From G020353115 sp964389685 (lineage in GTDB: Bacteria; Bacteroidota; Bacteroidia; Bacteroidales; VadinHA17): a stretch of DNA of 64,000 bases. The DNA is taken from NCBI GenBank assembly GCA_964389685.1, contig CAYMFM010000002.1, positions 1 to 64,000 on the forward strand, read 5' to 3'. The notes beneath the pieces are model-generated. The model was not told where the DNA came from. It ran no database searches and was given only the letters and a program-made list of their open reading frames with translations. A program made the translations under genes and the position numbers. Shown here in pieces: positions 9,779-17,143 of this stretch (its first letter is position 1; each line of letters begins with the position of its first letter).

Positions 9779-9786
9779 TAAATTTG
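9779..9786 (+). promoter_or_regulatory. -7 promoter element of the metal import operon
   Basis: TAAATTTG matches the TAnnTTTG consensus and ends 21 bases before the first ATG of the operon. The best -33 candidate is TTTC at 9758-9761, which lies inside the first palindrome, so a bound repressor would block the polymerase. Confidence 0.45.
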
Positions 9787-9807
9787 ATCAATAACCACCA
9801 ATCCTGA

Positions 9808-10182
9808 ATGATTTTGCTCTATCTACGGAAAATAGCGCCCTTCATTGTTCCGGTAATGGTCCTTATCATTATCTGCTTTTTGGCAAATTCAAATGTGAAT
9901 CAGCATTATCATAAGCTTGCCAGTGGTTACGTTGTTAAACATGCTCACCCGTATAAGAAAGAAAATTCCGGTGTTCCTTTTCAATCCCATCACCACAGTT
10001 CCTCTGAGTTCTTTCTTCTCGACAGCCTTTCCATTGCTCTGTGCACGTTTGTATCCATTGTTCTTGTGTTTCTTCTTTTTCCCCGTATCATTAAGAGCGC
10101 ACATTATCCGATTATAGAGATCTACAATCCTACTGATCTTTATTTTCTGAAAAACTATCACGCCCCTCCCGTTACGCTTTAA
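9808..10182 (+). CDS. His-rich small membrane protein of the metal locus
   Basis: A 124-residue protein with two hydrophobic segments (about residues 8-26 and 72-92). Between them lies a loop rich in histidine (NQHYHKLASG, VKHAHPYKK, QSHHHSSSEF), suggesting an extracytoplasmic metal-binding loop. I do not recognise the family. It is the first gene after the palindromic operator and is followed 83 bases later by the barrel gene of the same locus, so I infer a role in binding or sensing zinc or a similar metal. A hypothetical short membrane protein unrelated to metals cannot be excluded. Confidence 0.6.
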   Translation: MILLYLRKIAPFIVPVMVLIIICFLANSNVNQHYHKLASGYVVKHAHPYKKENSGVPFQSHHHSSSEFFLLDSLSIALCTFVSIVLVFLLFPRIIKSAHYPIIEIYNPTDLYFLKNYHAPPVTL

Positions 10183-10265
10183 TAAGATCCCCGTAACACA
10201 TCCATCCCGCAGTTATGAAAGGGATTGGTTGCTTGTAAATTTTAAACTTAATAAAGGGTAAAAAG

Positions 10266-11603
10266 ATGAAAAAATCCGTTTCTGTATTCATATTGATATT
10301 TTTTCTGGTTTTCTGGCAAAATCTCTTTTCACAGGAAGAAAATCACCCGGACTCTATTGCACGCCTCAGACAAGAGATCCGCATTCTGCAACAGAAATAC
10401 GACCGGGAGCTGCTGAAGCTTGATAGCCTGATTATGCAGCTTGAAACAAAAGTAAAAACCAAAGAGAAAACGGACGATCTGCAGAAACTGCTTGAAGAGG
10501 CAAGTCAACTGGCAGTGAAAGAGAAGGAAGACGAGATTGATCTTTCCAAGAAGTTTCACACGGGTGTTCGCCAGCAACAGGGATTAAATCCCAATATCAG
10601 TCTTGGGGGTGACTTTTTTGGTTCGTTCAGCTCATCCGATCATGAATTCATTACGGAACCGGGCGATTTTTCGTACGGGAATAATGGATTTTTCCTGCGC
10701 GAGGTTGAGCTTGCCCTGGTTGCACCTCTTGATCCGTTCACACGGGGTAAGAATTTCATTTCCATTACCCGGGATGGGATCAACATTGAGGAAGCCTATA
10801 TGGAGTGGCTTAACCTGCCCCTTAAGATGAATCTTAAGATTGGGATTTTTTACACTGAATTCGGGCCGTTGAACAGGTATCATGATCATGCTTTGCCACA
10901 ATTTGACCGCCCCAAAGCGCTTGTGAATTTGTTCAGCAATGCGGGACTTGGTGGTGTGGGTTTTGCAGCCAATTTTATGTTGCCGACAATTCTTTTTTCT
11001 GATGCCAGCACACTGGATATATCCATTATAAACGGTGGAAATGATGTGAGTTTCGATAGCAAGCTGGATGCCGGGCTTCTCTATATCGGCCAGTTCAAAA
11101 ATTACTACGATATCTCAAAAAACAGCTATTTTGAATTCAGGCTAAGTGGCGTTACCGGGAAGAATCCAACAGTTGGAGATAACAGGTCCTATATTGGGAG
11201 TCTTGGCTTATCCTATAAATGGGCGCCGGTGGGAAGGTCAAAATACCGGACGTTTGACTGGAAGACTGAATTTCTGTACAGTTACAGAGAAGACGCATCC
11301 GGAAACATTCAGAGCAAGGGTTTTTATTCATCCATTCAAAATAAACTTAGTGCCCGTTTTTGGATCGGTGGCCGGATTGGCTATTCGGAATTGCCTGACG
11401 ACAACAGACAACAGGAATGGGATTATACCATAAATCTCGACTTCTGGCAAAGTGAATTTATTTTTACCCGCATTCAATATCAATATAACTGGAGAAACAT
11501 TGTGAGTTGGGAATCTTTCCCGGTAGGATTGCTTCCCAACAACCACGTTGTTCTTATCCAGGTATGTTGGGCTATGGGACCGCATAAACACGAAGCTTAC
11601 TAA
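10266..11603 (+). CDS. outer-membrane beta-barrel (porin-like) of the metal locus
   Basis: A 445-residue exported protein. After the signal peptide (cleavage near LFSQEE) comes a coiled coil at about residues 28-90 (repeated heptads with Lys, Glu and Leu). From about residue 105 to the end there are alternating amphipathic strands with aromatic girdles, as in a porin-like barrel (ISLGGDFFGSFSSSD, LREVELALVAPLD, LKIGIFYTEFGPLNRYHDH). The last strand ends close to the C-terminus, which carries the tail HKHEAY. It lies between the His-rich protein and the binding-protein gene (21 bases), so I infer passage of metal or a metal complex across the outer membrane. The substrate is not visible. Confidence 0.65.
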   Translation: MKKSVSVFILIFFLVFWQNLFSQEENHPDSIARLRQEIRILQQKYDRELLKLDSLIMQLETKVKTKEKTDDLQKLLEEASQLAVKEKEDEIDLSKKFHTGVRQQQGLNPNISLGGDFFGSFSSSDHEFITEPGDFSYGNNGFFLREVELALVAPLDPFTRGKNFISITRDGINIEEAYMEWLNLPLKMNLKIGIFYTEFGPLNRYHDHALPQFDRPKALVNLFSNAGLGGVGFAANFMLPTILFSDASTLDISIINGGNDVSFDSKLDAGLLYIGQFKNYYDISKNSYFEFRLSGVTGKNPTVGDNRSYIGSLGLSYKWAPVGRSKYRTFDWKTEFLYSYREDASGNIQSKGFYSSIQNKLSARFWIGGRIGYSELPDDNRQQEWDYTINLDFWQSEFIFTRIQYQYNWRNIVSWESFPVGLLPNNHVVLIQVCWAMGPHKHEAY

Positions 11604-11624
11604 AGAACATTTAACGCAAACACC

Positions 11625-12731
11625 ATGAAGAAAGAAAGGCAAAAAAAATGGTTCTATACAACCATATTCATATTGACATGTATGCTGTTAGCTGCAGGTA
11701 CAACTCAGTTACCGGCACAACATAGAAACCAGCAAAGGACGCAGACCCGGTATCGTGGAGGAGCATCGGGTACATCGTTGAATATTGTTTGTTCCTTCTC
11801 CGATTACGCTGCCATTGCCAGTCAAATTGCAGGAGATCAGGCACACATAACGTTTATTGCACACGGTGAGCAGGATCCCCATTTCGTTCCACCAAAACCC
11901 AGTTATGCCATGATGCTTTCAGATGCTGATGTATGGATCACGACAGGGATGGATCTGGAGATGTGGTCCACCACGCTGCTTGACAAAGCTCGTAACCGTA
12001 AAATCATGGATGGCGAGATCGGTTTTATTGCTGTGTCGGATGGGGTGAAGATTCTGCAAAAAGTTGAGAAGGGAGATCGGACCGAAGGAGATGTTCATTT
12101 AATGGGCAACCCGCACATCAATACCGGTCCCCTGAATTGGAAAATCATTGCCCGGAATATCACCATTGGTCTTATGAAAATCGACCCGGCAAATGCCGCC
12201 TTTTACGAAATGAACCGCGACGAGTTTTTAGATTGGGTTGATCGTGCACTATTTGGCGATAAACTGGTGGATCTTTTTGGGGGTGAAACATTAACCAAAC
12301 TGCTTGAAAATAAAACCCTGTTTACATTTCTGGAAAACTCCTATGAGGGAGGGAAGTTGATTGATCATCTGGGTGGCTGGTTAAAAGAGGCACTGCCTTT
12401 CAGGGGCAAGAAGGTGGTAGCCTATCACAAGAACTGGGCTTATTTTGCTGAAACATTCGGCCTGAATGTCATCGGATACATTGAGCCAAAACCAGGTATT
12501 CCACCATCAGCAAAACATGTACAAACTATCATCCAGATGATTAAAGACCAGAATATTAAATTGATGCTGGTTGCCAGTTATTTTGAGAAAAAATCACCTC
12601 AAATGATTGAGGACAAAACGGGTATTAAAGCCCTCTATCTTCCGCTTTTCGTGCAGGGCGTCCCCGGAATTAATGATAATTTTCAGCTGGTTGATTACTG
12701 GATAGAACAGATCAATGCCAACATTAAGTAA
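11625..12731 (+). CDS. metal ABC transporter substrate-binding protein (ZnuA/cluster A-I family)
   Basis: A 368-residue periplasmic binding protein for Zn2+ or Mn2+. A signal peptide or anchor covers residues 1-32. The ZnuA-family ligands are in place: His86 in GEQDPHF, His164 in GNPHIN, His268 in VAYHKNW, and an acidic residue near Asp351 as the fourth ligand. Three His ligands favour zinc or manganese. An insertion of about 45 residues (roughly 206-255) precedes the third ligand. The gene is followed by two permease genes, but no ATPase gene lies in the locus. Confidence 0.88.
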   Translation: MKKERQKKWFYTTIFILTCMLLAAGTTQLPAQHRNQQRTQTRYRGGASGTSLNIVCSFSDYAAIASQIAGDQAHITFIAHGEQDPHFVPPKPSYAMMLSDADVWITTGMDLEMWSTTLLDKARNRKIMDGEIGFIAVSDGVKILQKVEKGDRTEGDVHLMGNPHINTGPLNWKIIARNITIGLMKIDPANAAFYEMNRDEFLDWVDRALFGDKLVDLFGGETLTKLLENKTLFTFLENSYEGGKLIDHLGGWLKEALPFRGKKVVAYHKNWAYFAETFGLNVIGYIEPKPGIPPSAKHVQTIIQMIKDQNIKLMLVASYFEKKSPQMIEDKTGIKALYLPLFVQGVPGINDNFQLVDYWIEQINANIK

Positions 12732-12782
12732 AAAGAATAGGTATATTTATCGCTTTATTATTCATAACTAACTTACTGGAAA

Positions 12783-13631
12783 ATGCTGGATAATCTGGTT
12801 TTCCTTGCTGCTCCTATTACAGCCTGCATAATGCTTGCTGGCATTCTGAGCTATTTTGGCAACCACATTTTGTCGCGCGGTATAATTTTTATTGATATTG
12901 CGCTGGCACAGATTGCTGCACTGGGAACCATGATCGGACTACTGTTGGGGTTCGCGGAAGAATCGCTTTCCGTTCAAATCATTTCTTATGCTTTTACACT
13001 TATAATAATAGCCCTTTTTGCATTAACCAAATTCAAAAAGCAGGTCATCCCGCAGGAAGCAATCATCGGAATAATCTATTGTCTTGGATTGGGATTAGCC
13101 ATGTTGCTGGCGGAAAGGATTCCCGGTGGTTCCAATTTCATTACCAAAACCATTACAGGTAATGTTTTATGGGTAACCTGGAAAAATGTGTTATCTTGTT
13201 TCATTTTATTTGCGATCATTGCTATTATTCATTTATTCTTTCAAAAAGCCTTTATTCGTATATCCGGTTCAAACGATGGTCTTCCTTATTCTCCGGGAAA
13301 GACAAGGTTATTCGAGCTGTTATTCTACATAACCTTTGGAATTGTCATAGTAAAAGCTGTACCGGTGGGTGGTGTTTTCCTGGTTTTTACGCTGCTGATT
13401 GCCCCCACTGCTACAGCGACGCTATTCACACAAAAATGGAGAGCCCGGTTTATCTGGAGTTGGATCATTGGAGTTCTGGGATCTTTCAGCGGCATTTACC
13501 TATCCTATAGTATGAATATTTCAAACGGCCCGGCGATTGTTTGTCTTCTTGGTTTGATCGCTTTTCTCCTTGCATTTTTGAAGCTTTCAGCCAAAAAATT
13601 TCGCTTTCTGAAACATAACAACAAGAACTGA
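12783..13631 (+). CDS. metal ABC transporter permease, ABC-3 family (first copy)
   Basis: A 282-residue membrane protein with seven to nine helices and the ABC-3 family signatures: GIIFIDIALAQIAALGT in the second helix, PQEAIIGIIYCLGLGLAML, and FGIVIVKAVPVGGVFLVFTLLIAPTATA, which is the ATPase-coupling and gate region. It would move metal ions through the inner membrane. Its stop codon shares one base with the start of the next permease (TGATG), so the two are translated in coupling and probably form a heterodimer. The ATP-binding subunit that such a permease needs is not encoded nearby. Confidence 0.88.
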   Translation: MLDNLVFLAAPITACIMLAGILSYFGNHILSRGIIFIDIALAQIAALGTMIGLLLGFAEESLSVQIISYAFTLIIIALFALTKFKKQVIPQEAIIGIIYCLGLGLAMLLAERIPGGSNFITKTITGNVLWVTWKNVLSCFILFAIIAIIHLFFQKAFIRISGSNDGLPYSPGKTRLFELLFYITFGIVIVKAVPVGGVFLVFTLLIAPTATATLFTQKWRARFIWSWIIGVLGSFSGIYLSYSMNISNGPAIVCLLGLIAFLLAFLKLSAKKFRFLKHNNKN

Positions 13632-14479
13632 TGTTTACTGCTTTGAACTTTATGCTGGCGCCCTTTGTGGCATGTCTTCTTCTTATTCTGATCATGGTTT
13701 ATTTCGGAATCCATGTTATCGAAAGGGAAATAATATTCATCGATATTGCGCTGGCCCAGATTGCTGCCTTTGGCAGTGCTGTTTCACTGGTGCTGCAGGA
13801 GATGAATATCGTCCATCATAACCAGGGTGGTGAGCATGATTCAAGAACGTTTATGGCCTATCTGTTCTGTACGCTTGCTGCATCAATTTTTACGGTACTC
13901 AAAGATAAAAAGATCAAAATCCCGCTCGAGGCAATTATTGGAATAGCCTATGCTGCTGCAGCTACCGGTGCAGTCATCATATTGGATAAAGGTGCCGGTG
14001 GGGATGTACACATTCATGATATGCTTGCCGGTGCAATTCTATGGGTATCATGGCCTCAGAACCTTCGCTTCCTGGTTGTTGTAGTTGTTGTGGGAAGTTT
14101 TCACTACATCTTCCGTCACAAATTTCTTGGTTTAACAAAACATTACCAATCAGAAGAAACCGTGGTTTCAAACCCCAAATTGTGGGATTTTCTTTTCTAT
14201 TTCAGCTTTGGAATTGTTATTGTTGAAGCAGTCAATGTGGGTGGAATTTTGACAATATTTGCCTTCCTGATTATCCCTGCCTCCATCTCTGCATTGTTTT
14301 CACAAAATTGGTCTTCACGGATCCTTATTGGCCTTATAGTTGGTGGCATTGCAACCATTCTCGGGCTGTACCTGTCCTGGATTATGGATATACCCTCCTC
14401 TCCGGCAATCATTCTTTTCCTGGGACTCTGTTTACTGGTTTCCCTTCTTTTAAAATTATTCCATTTCTCAAAAACCTGA
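13631..14479 (+). CDS. metal ABC transporter permease, ABC-3 family (second copy)
   Basis: A 282-residue paralogue of the preceding gene, aligned over its whole length: IIFIDIALAQIAAFGS, PLEAIIGIAYAAAATGAVIIL and FGIVIVEAVNVGGILTIFAFLIIPASIS correspond to the same family segments. A loop near residue 60 contains HHNQGGEHD and another near 120 contains DVHIHD, histidines that the first copy lacks and that could bind metal. It ends the importer gene set; the AraC-type regulator starts 117 bases downstream. Confidence 0.88.
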   Translation: MFTALNFMLAPFVACLLLILIMVYFGIHVIEREIIFIDIALAQIAAFGSAVSLVLQEMNIVHHNQGGEHDSRTFMAYLFCTLAASIFTVLKDKKIKIPLEAIIGIAYAAAATGAVIILDKGAGGDVHIHDMLAGAILWVSWPQNLRFLVVVVVVGSFHYIFRHKFLGLTKHYQSEETVVSNPKLWDFLFYFSFGIVIVEAVNVGGILTIFAFLIIPASISALFSQNWSSRILIGLIVGGIATILGLYLSWIMDIPSSPAIILFLGLCLLVSLLLKLFHFSKT

Positions 14480-14596
14480 GTTCAAGTATTCGTTTCCGTT
14501 GTCCTCCTGATTTTGTTTTACATACTTTAAAACACGATCTTTACTCTTCAAATTAAAATTGGTTATTTTTACACCGTACAGGTTTCTTCCGGTTGT

Positions 14597-15190
14597 ATGA
14601 CCAGACAAAATAAAATAGTTACAAAAACGTACCATATCAAAAATATGGTATCCAATTGTGCTATTCATCTGCTTAAAGAAAAATTTAACGAGTCTAACAT
14701 TCACGTAGAATATATGACACTGGGTGTGGCAGTATTGCGTTATGATCCCAGGATTGTTAGTGAAAAAAAAATCCGGCAGATCCTTCAAAAATATGGTTTT
14801 GACATAATCCTCGGGCGTGAAAAGATCCTGGTTGAAAACATTAAATCCGCGGTAATTGAGCTCATTCACCAGTTAAACAATGTTGATTCGATTATCAGAA
14901 AATCAGATTATCTGGTGGAGAAACTGGGTATGAGCTACCAATACCTGTCAAAGGTCTTTTCAGCAACAGAAGTGATAACACTCGAAAAATACATTATACT
15001 CCAAAAAATTGAGCGCATTAAGGAACTTGTGCACCAGGACGAATACACATTGAGCGAGATCGCTTATATGATGGATTATAGCAGTGTCCAATATCTTTCC
15101 AATCAATTCAGAAAGATTACCGGATTGTCTGTTTCAGACTTCAAGAAAAACGAAACGCCCCTGAAAAAACCGCTGGATAAACTGTATTGA
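14597..15190 (+). CDS. AraC-type HTH regulator with N-terminal HMA-like domain
   Basis: A 197-residue regulator. Residues 8-75 resemble a heavy-metal-associated (ferredoxin-like) domain, and residues 95-190 are an AraC/XylS helix-turn-helix pair (LVEKLGMSYQYLSKVF, LSEIAYMMDYSSVQYLSNQFRKITG). In this Bacteroidota family the HMA part usually has NMVC-x-x-C; here the segment reads NMVSNCAI, so the two-cysteine pair is gone and only Cys21 remains. It follows the metal importer genes, so a link to metal homeostasis is plausible, but the loss of the metal site argues that it may sense something else. The very structured region to its right may be its target. Confidence 0.8.
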   Translation: MTRQNKIVTKTYHIKNMVSNCAIHLLKEKFNESNIHVEYMTLGVAVLRYDPRIVSEKKIRQILQKYGFDIILGREKILVENIKSAVIELIHQLNNVDSIIRKSDYLVEKLGMSYQYLSKVFSATEVITLEKYIILQKIERIKELVHQDEYTLSEIAYMMDYSSVQYLSNQFRKITGLSVSDFKKNETPLKKPLDKLY

Positions 15191-15195
15191 TCCGA

Positions 15196-15218
15196 TTTGA
15201 AAAACCAAGATTTTCAAA
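15196..15218. repeat. inverted repeat directly after the AraC-type gene
   Basis: TTTGAAAA at 15196-15203 pairs with TTTTCAAA at 15211-15218 around a 7-base loop, five bases after the stop codon. No T-run follows, so a classic intrinsic terminator is not supported. It is the first of a row of hairpins. Confidence 0.5.
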
Positions 15219-15234
15219 CGGTTGGGAGTTAACC

Positions 15235-15257
15235 CGAAAAATTCTTAGAATTTTTCG
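15235..15257. repeat. near-perfect 23-base palindrome
   Basis: CGAAAAATTCT at 15235-15245 pairs with AGAATTTTTCG at 15247-15257 around a single base. As DNA this is a good candidate operator for a dimeric regulator; as RNA the loop would have to open a few pairs. It is AT-rich in the middle and could alternatively act as a two-way transcription stop. Confidence 0.55.
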
Positions 15258-15273
15258 CCATTTATGACTGACG

Positions 15274-15373
15274 AAAAGTCAAATTCAAGTATGTCAACTG
15301 TTTCACTCAACAGTTATCTTCAAAACTGATGAAAATTTCATACCCAAACTTTAGGGTATTGAATTTGACTTTT
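15274..15373 (+). ncRNA. candidate multibranched structured RNA (or palindromic DNA element)
   Basis: AAAAGTCAAATTCAA (15274-15288) and TTGAATTTGACTTTT (15359-15373) are perfect 15-base complements that could close a long helix. Inside it lie three smaller hairpins: AACTGTT/AACAGTT (15296-15302 with 15309-15315), ATGAAA/TTTCAT (15329-15334 with 15336-15341) and TACCC/GGGTA (15341-15345 with 15354-15358). The last abuts the closing helix exactly. That nesting looks like a four-way junction. No known riboswitch or ncRNA family is recognised, and the strand is assumed from the plus-strand genes on both sides. No expression evidence is available. Confidence 0.4.
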
Positions 15374-15465
15374 ATCTGGGTTAACCCGATCTATAATGAT
15401 TTGGTTTGAATTTTGTATGACACCTCCTACCAAACAGTCAAACATAACCGAATTAATGTTAATAA

Positions 15466-15675
15466 ATGAAAACCATTCTATCAAAAAAACAGATTGTATA
15501 TTTGCCGTTTTTATTTGTTTTAACTTCCGCAGTTCATAGTGGAAAATACACCGGAAATACTGAGCATGGAAGTTTATTCAGCCATTCTGGCCAATTGATG
15601 TTTTGTAACATTTTTACTAAATTTTATAACAACGGTCTGATGGAGAAACAATATTATTGCAACAACATTCAATAA
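15466..15675 (+). CDS. possible 69-residue secreted peptide upstream of the PqqD-like gene
   Basis: A weakly supported small gene. It encodes 69 residues starting MKTILSKKQIVYLPF, with a hydrophobic stretch that ends at TSAVHSG and could be a signal or leader, then a polar tail with two cysteines (LMFCNIF and QYYCNNIQ). It ends 10 bases before the PqqD-like gene and is in the same orientation, where a substrate peptide for that cassette would be expected. A TAnnTTTG element (15497-15504) lies inside it, which instead suggests that the region may be leader for the next gene. No homologue is recognised. Confidence 0.3.
   Translation: MKTILSKKQIVYLPFLFVLTSAVHSGKYTGNTEHGSLFSHSGQLMFCNIFTKFYNNGLMEKQYYCNNIQ
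15497..15504 (+). promoter_or_regulatory. -7-like element upstream of the PqqD-like gene
   Basis: TATATTTG matches the Bacteroidota -7 consensus and would give a leader of about 175 bases for the PqqD-like gene. There is no good TTTG box at -33. It falls inside the doubtful 69-residue reading frame. Confidence 0.25.
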
Positions 15676-15685
15676 AATCGATAGT

Positions 15686-15943
15686 ATGAAGCTGAAAAAG
15701 AACATTGCAATCAGTGAATCCGGGTTTGTTTTTGATCCAAATTCCGGGGAATCGTATTCCTTAAATCCCATTGGTGCTGAAATTATAGAACTGCTTAAAC
15801 TAGAAAAAAAGTCCGATGAAATACAGACCACTATGCTAAAAAAATACGATACAGATGCTGCATCCTTTGAACGATATTATTATGACTTCATCCATATACT
15901 GGAACAATACGGCCTGGTAGAAAAAGATACAAGTCAGGGATAG
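15686..15943 (+). CDS. PqqD family peptide-binding protein
   Basis: An 85-residue protein of the PqqD family, whose members are small winged-helix recognition elements that hold a substrate peptide for a modifying enzyme. The sequence follows the family pattern closely: KKNIAISESGFVFDP, SGESYSLNPIGAEIIELL, then a helix-rich C-terminal half ending YGLVEK. It resembles the PqqD relatives found in HPr-kinase-related (HPr-rel-A) loci rather than PqqD of PQQ synthesis; no PqqE-like radical SAM protein is nearby. It is followed 99 bases later by an ATP-grasp enzyme, which makes that enzyme the likely partner. Confidence 0.8.
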   Translation: MKLKKNIAISESGFVFDPNSGESYSLNPIGAEIIELLKLEKKSDEIQTTMLKKYDTDAASFERYYYDFIHILEQYGLVEKDTSQG

Positions 15944-16042
15944 CACAGTTTTTTCTACCAGTGTTTCACTCTGGTTTATCCGATTTCGTGCGCAATACAG
16001 GATCTGTTTCATTCCAAATAACATTCTTCAAAATCACCCTCC

Positions 16043-17089
16043 ATGAACAAAATAAAACTGACACTGGCTGCTACAGGGCTTAATAATACGGACAATCCGG
16101 GTCCCGGTATACCTGTAATTCGAAGCATCAAAGAATCCGGGGATTTTGATGTTCGGGTGATTGGACTTGCTTATGAAACCCTGGAGCCGGGAATTTATAT
16201 GCACGATCTTGTGGATAAAGTATACCAGGTTCCTTATCCTTCCGAAGGTTCAGACAGCCTGATCAAGCGACTTGAATTCATTAATTCCGTGGAGAACATT
16301 AACGTGTTAATTCCCAATTTTGATGCTGAACTTTATACATTCATCAAATCTTCTGCAATGCTTGAAAAAATGGGTATTCATACCTTTTTACCAACCCTTG
16401 AGCAGCTTGAGCAAAGACATAAAGTGAATCTCCCGGAATTTGGTAAACAGTACCAGATTGATGTACCACAAAGTAAACCCATACTGAATCATTCAGAAAT
16501 CTTAAGCCTTCATGACGATTTTGACTACCCGCTGATGGTAAAAGGTAAATTTTATGATGCATACATTGCTTACAATGAAGAGCAGGTGAAAATGCATTTT
16601 AACAAGATCAGTGCAAAATGGGGTTTGCCCATTATCATCCAGGAATTTGTTAAAGGTACTGAAGTAAATGTTATTGCGCTGGGTGACGGAAAAGGGAACA
16701 CGGTCGGAGCTGTTCCTATGCGTAAGCAATACATTACTGACAAAGGGAAAGCATGGGGGGGTATAACCCTTGCTGATGAAAACATGTTAGCCCTTACACA
16801 CAGGATCATAAAAGCGACAAAATGGAGGGGCGGGATGGAGCTTGAATTGATAAAAACGACAAAAAATGAACTGTATGTTATTGAGATCAACCCAAGAATC
16901 CCGGCATGGGTTTACCTGGCGGTAGGTGCAGGTCAAAACCTGCCTGCAGCTTTGGTAAAACTGGCTTTGGGCTACCCGGTAAAACCGTTTGAAAAATACG
17001 ATATCGGTAAAATGTTTGTCCGGTATTCCTGGGACATGATCGTCGGATTAAACGAATTTGAATCCCTTTCAACAAAAGGAGAATTATAA
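16043..17089 (+). CDS. ATP-grasp ligase (carbamoyl-phosphate synthase/PylC-like)
   Basis: A 348-residue ATP-grasp enzyme, expected to activate a carboxylate as acyl phosphate and join it to an amine. The N-terminal part is a Rossmann-like pre-ATP-grasp domain (TGLNNTDNPGPGIPVIRSI). The ATP-grasp fold is marked by PLMVKGKFYDAY, the IIIQEFVKGTEVNV strand and MELELIK, and by the metal-binding EINPRIPAW. The first segment resembles carbamoyl-phosphate synthase large-chain relatives, but the size is that of a stand-alone ligase. It lies between the PqqD-like gene and a PLP decarboxylase, so ligation of an amino acid or its decarboxylated amine to a peptide is a reasonable inference; substrate unknown. 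Confidence 0.8.
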   Translation: MNKIKLTLAATGLNNTDNPGPGIPVIRSIKESGDFDVRVIGLAYETLEPGIYMHDLVDKVYQVPYPSEGSDSLIKRLEFINSVENINVLIPNFDAELYTFIKSSAMLEKMGIHTFLPTLEQLEQRHKVNLPEFGKQYQIDVPQSKPILNHSEILSLHDDFDYPLMVKGKFYDAYIAYNEEQVKMHFNKISAKWGLPIIIQEFVKGTEVNVIALGDGKGNTVGAVPMRKQYITDKGKAWGGITLADENMLALTHRIIKATKWRGGMELELIKTTKNELYVIEINPRIPAWVYLAVGAGQNLPAALVKLALGYPVKPFEKYDIGKMFVRYSWDMIVGLNEFESLSTKGEL

Positions 17090-17143
17090 TACCTGCTGAT
17101 AAAGCAATAATCTATCAGGATATCAATAAACACTTACAATACC

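Larger units (their letters stand above)
15228..15389. repeat. direct repeat GTTAACCCGA bracketing the structured region
   Basis: GTTAACCCGA occurs at 15228-15237 and again at 15380-15389. The second copy is part of the perfect palindrome GGGTTAACCC (15378-15387); the first reads GGGAGTTAACCC. The copies may be operator sites or, less likely, target-site duplication of an old small insertion. Confidence 0.4.

Noticed and set aside
15238..15379. Small inverted-repeat element (MITE) with GTTAACCCGA as target duplication
   Set aside because: The 15-base inverted repeats are not at equal distance from the two direct repeats (36 bases on the left, 6 on the right), and the inner hairpins are not typical, so a mobile element is not supported.
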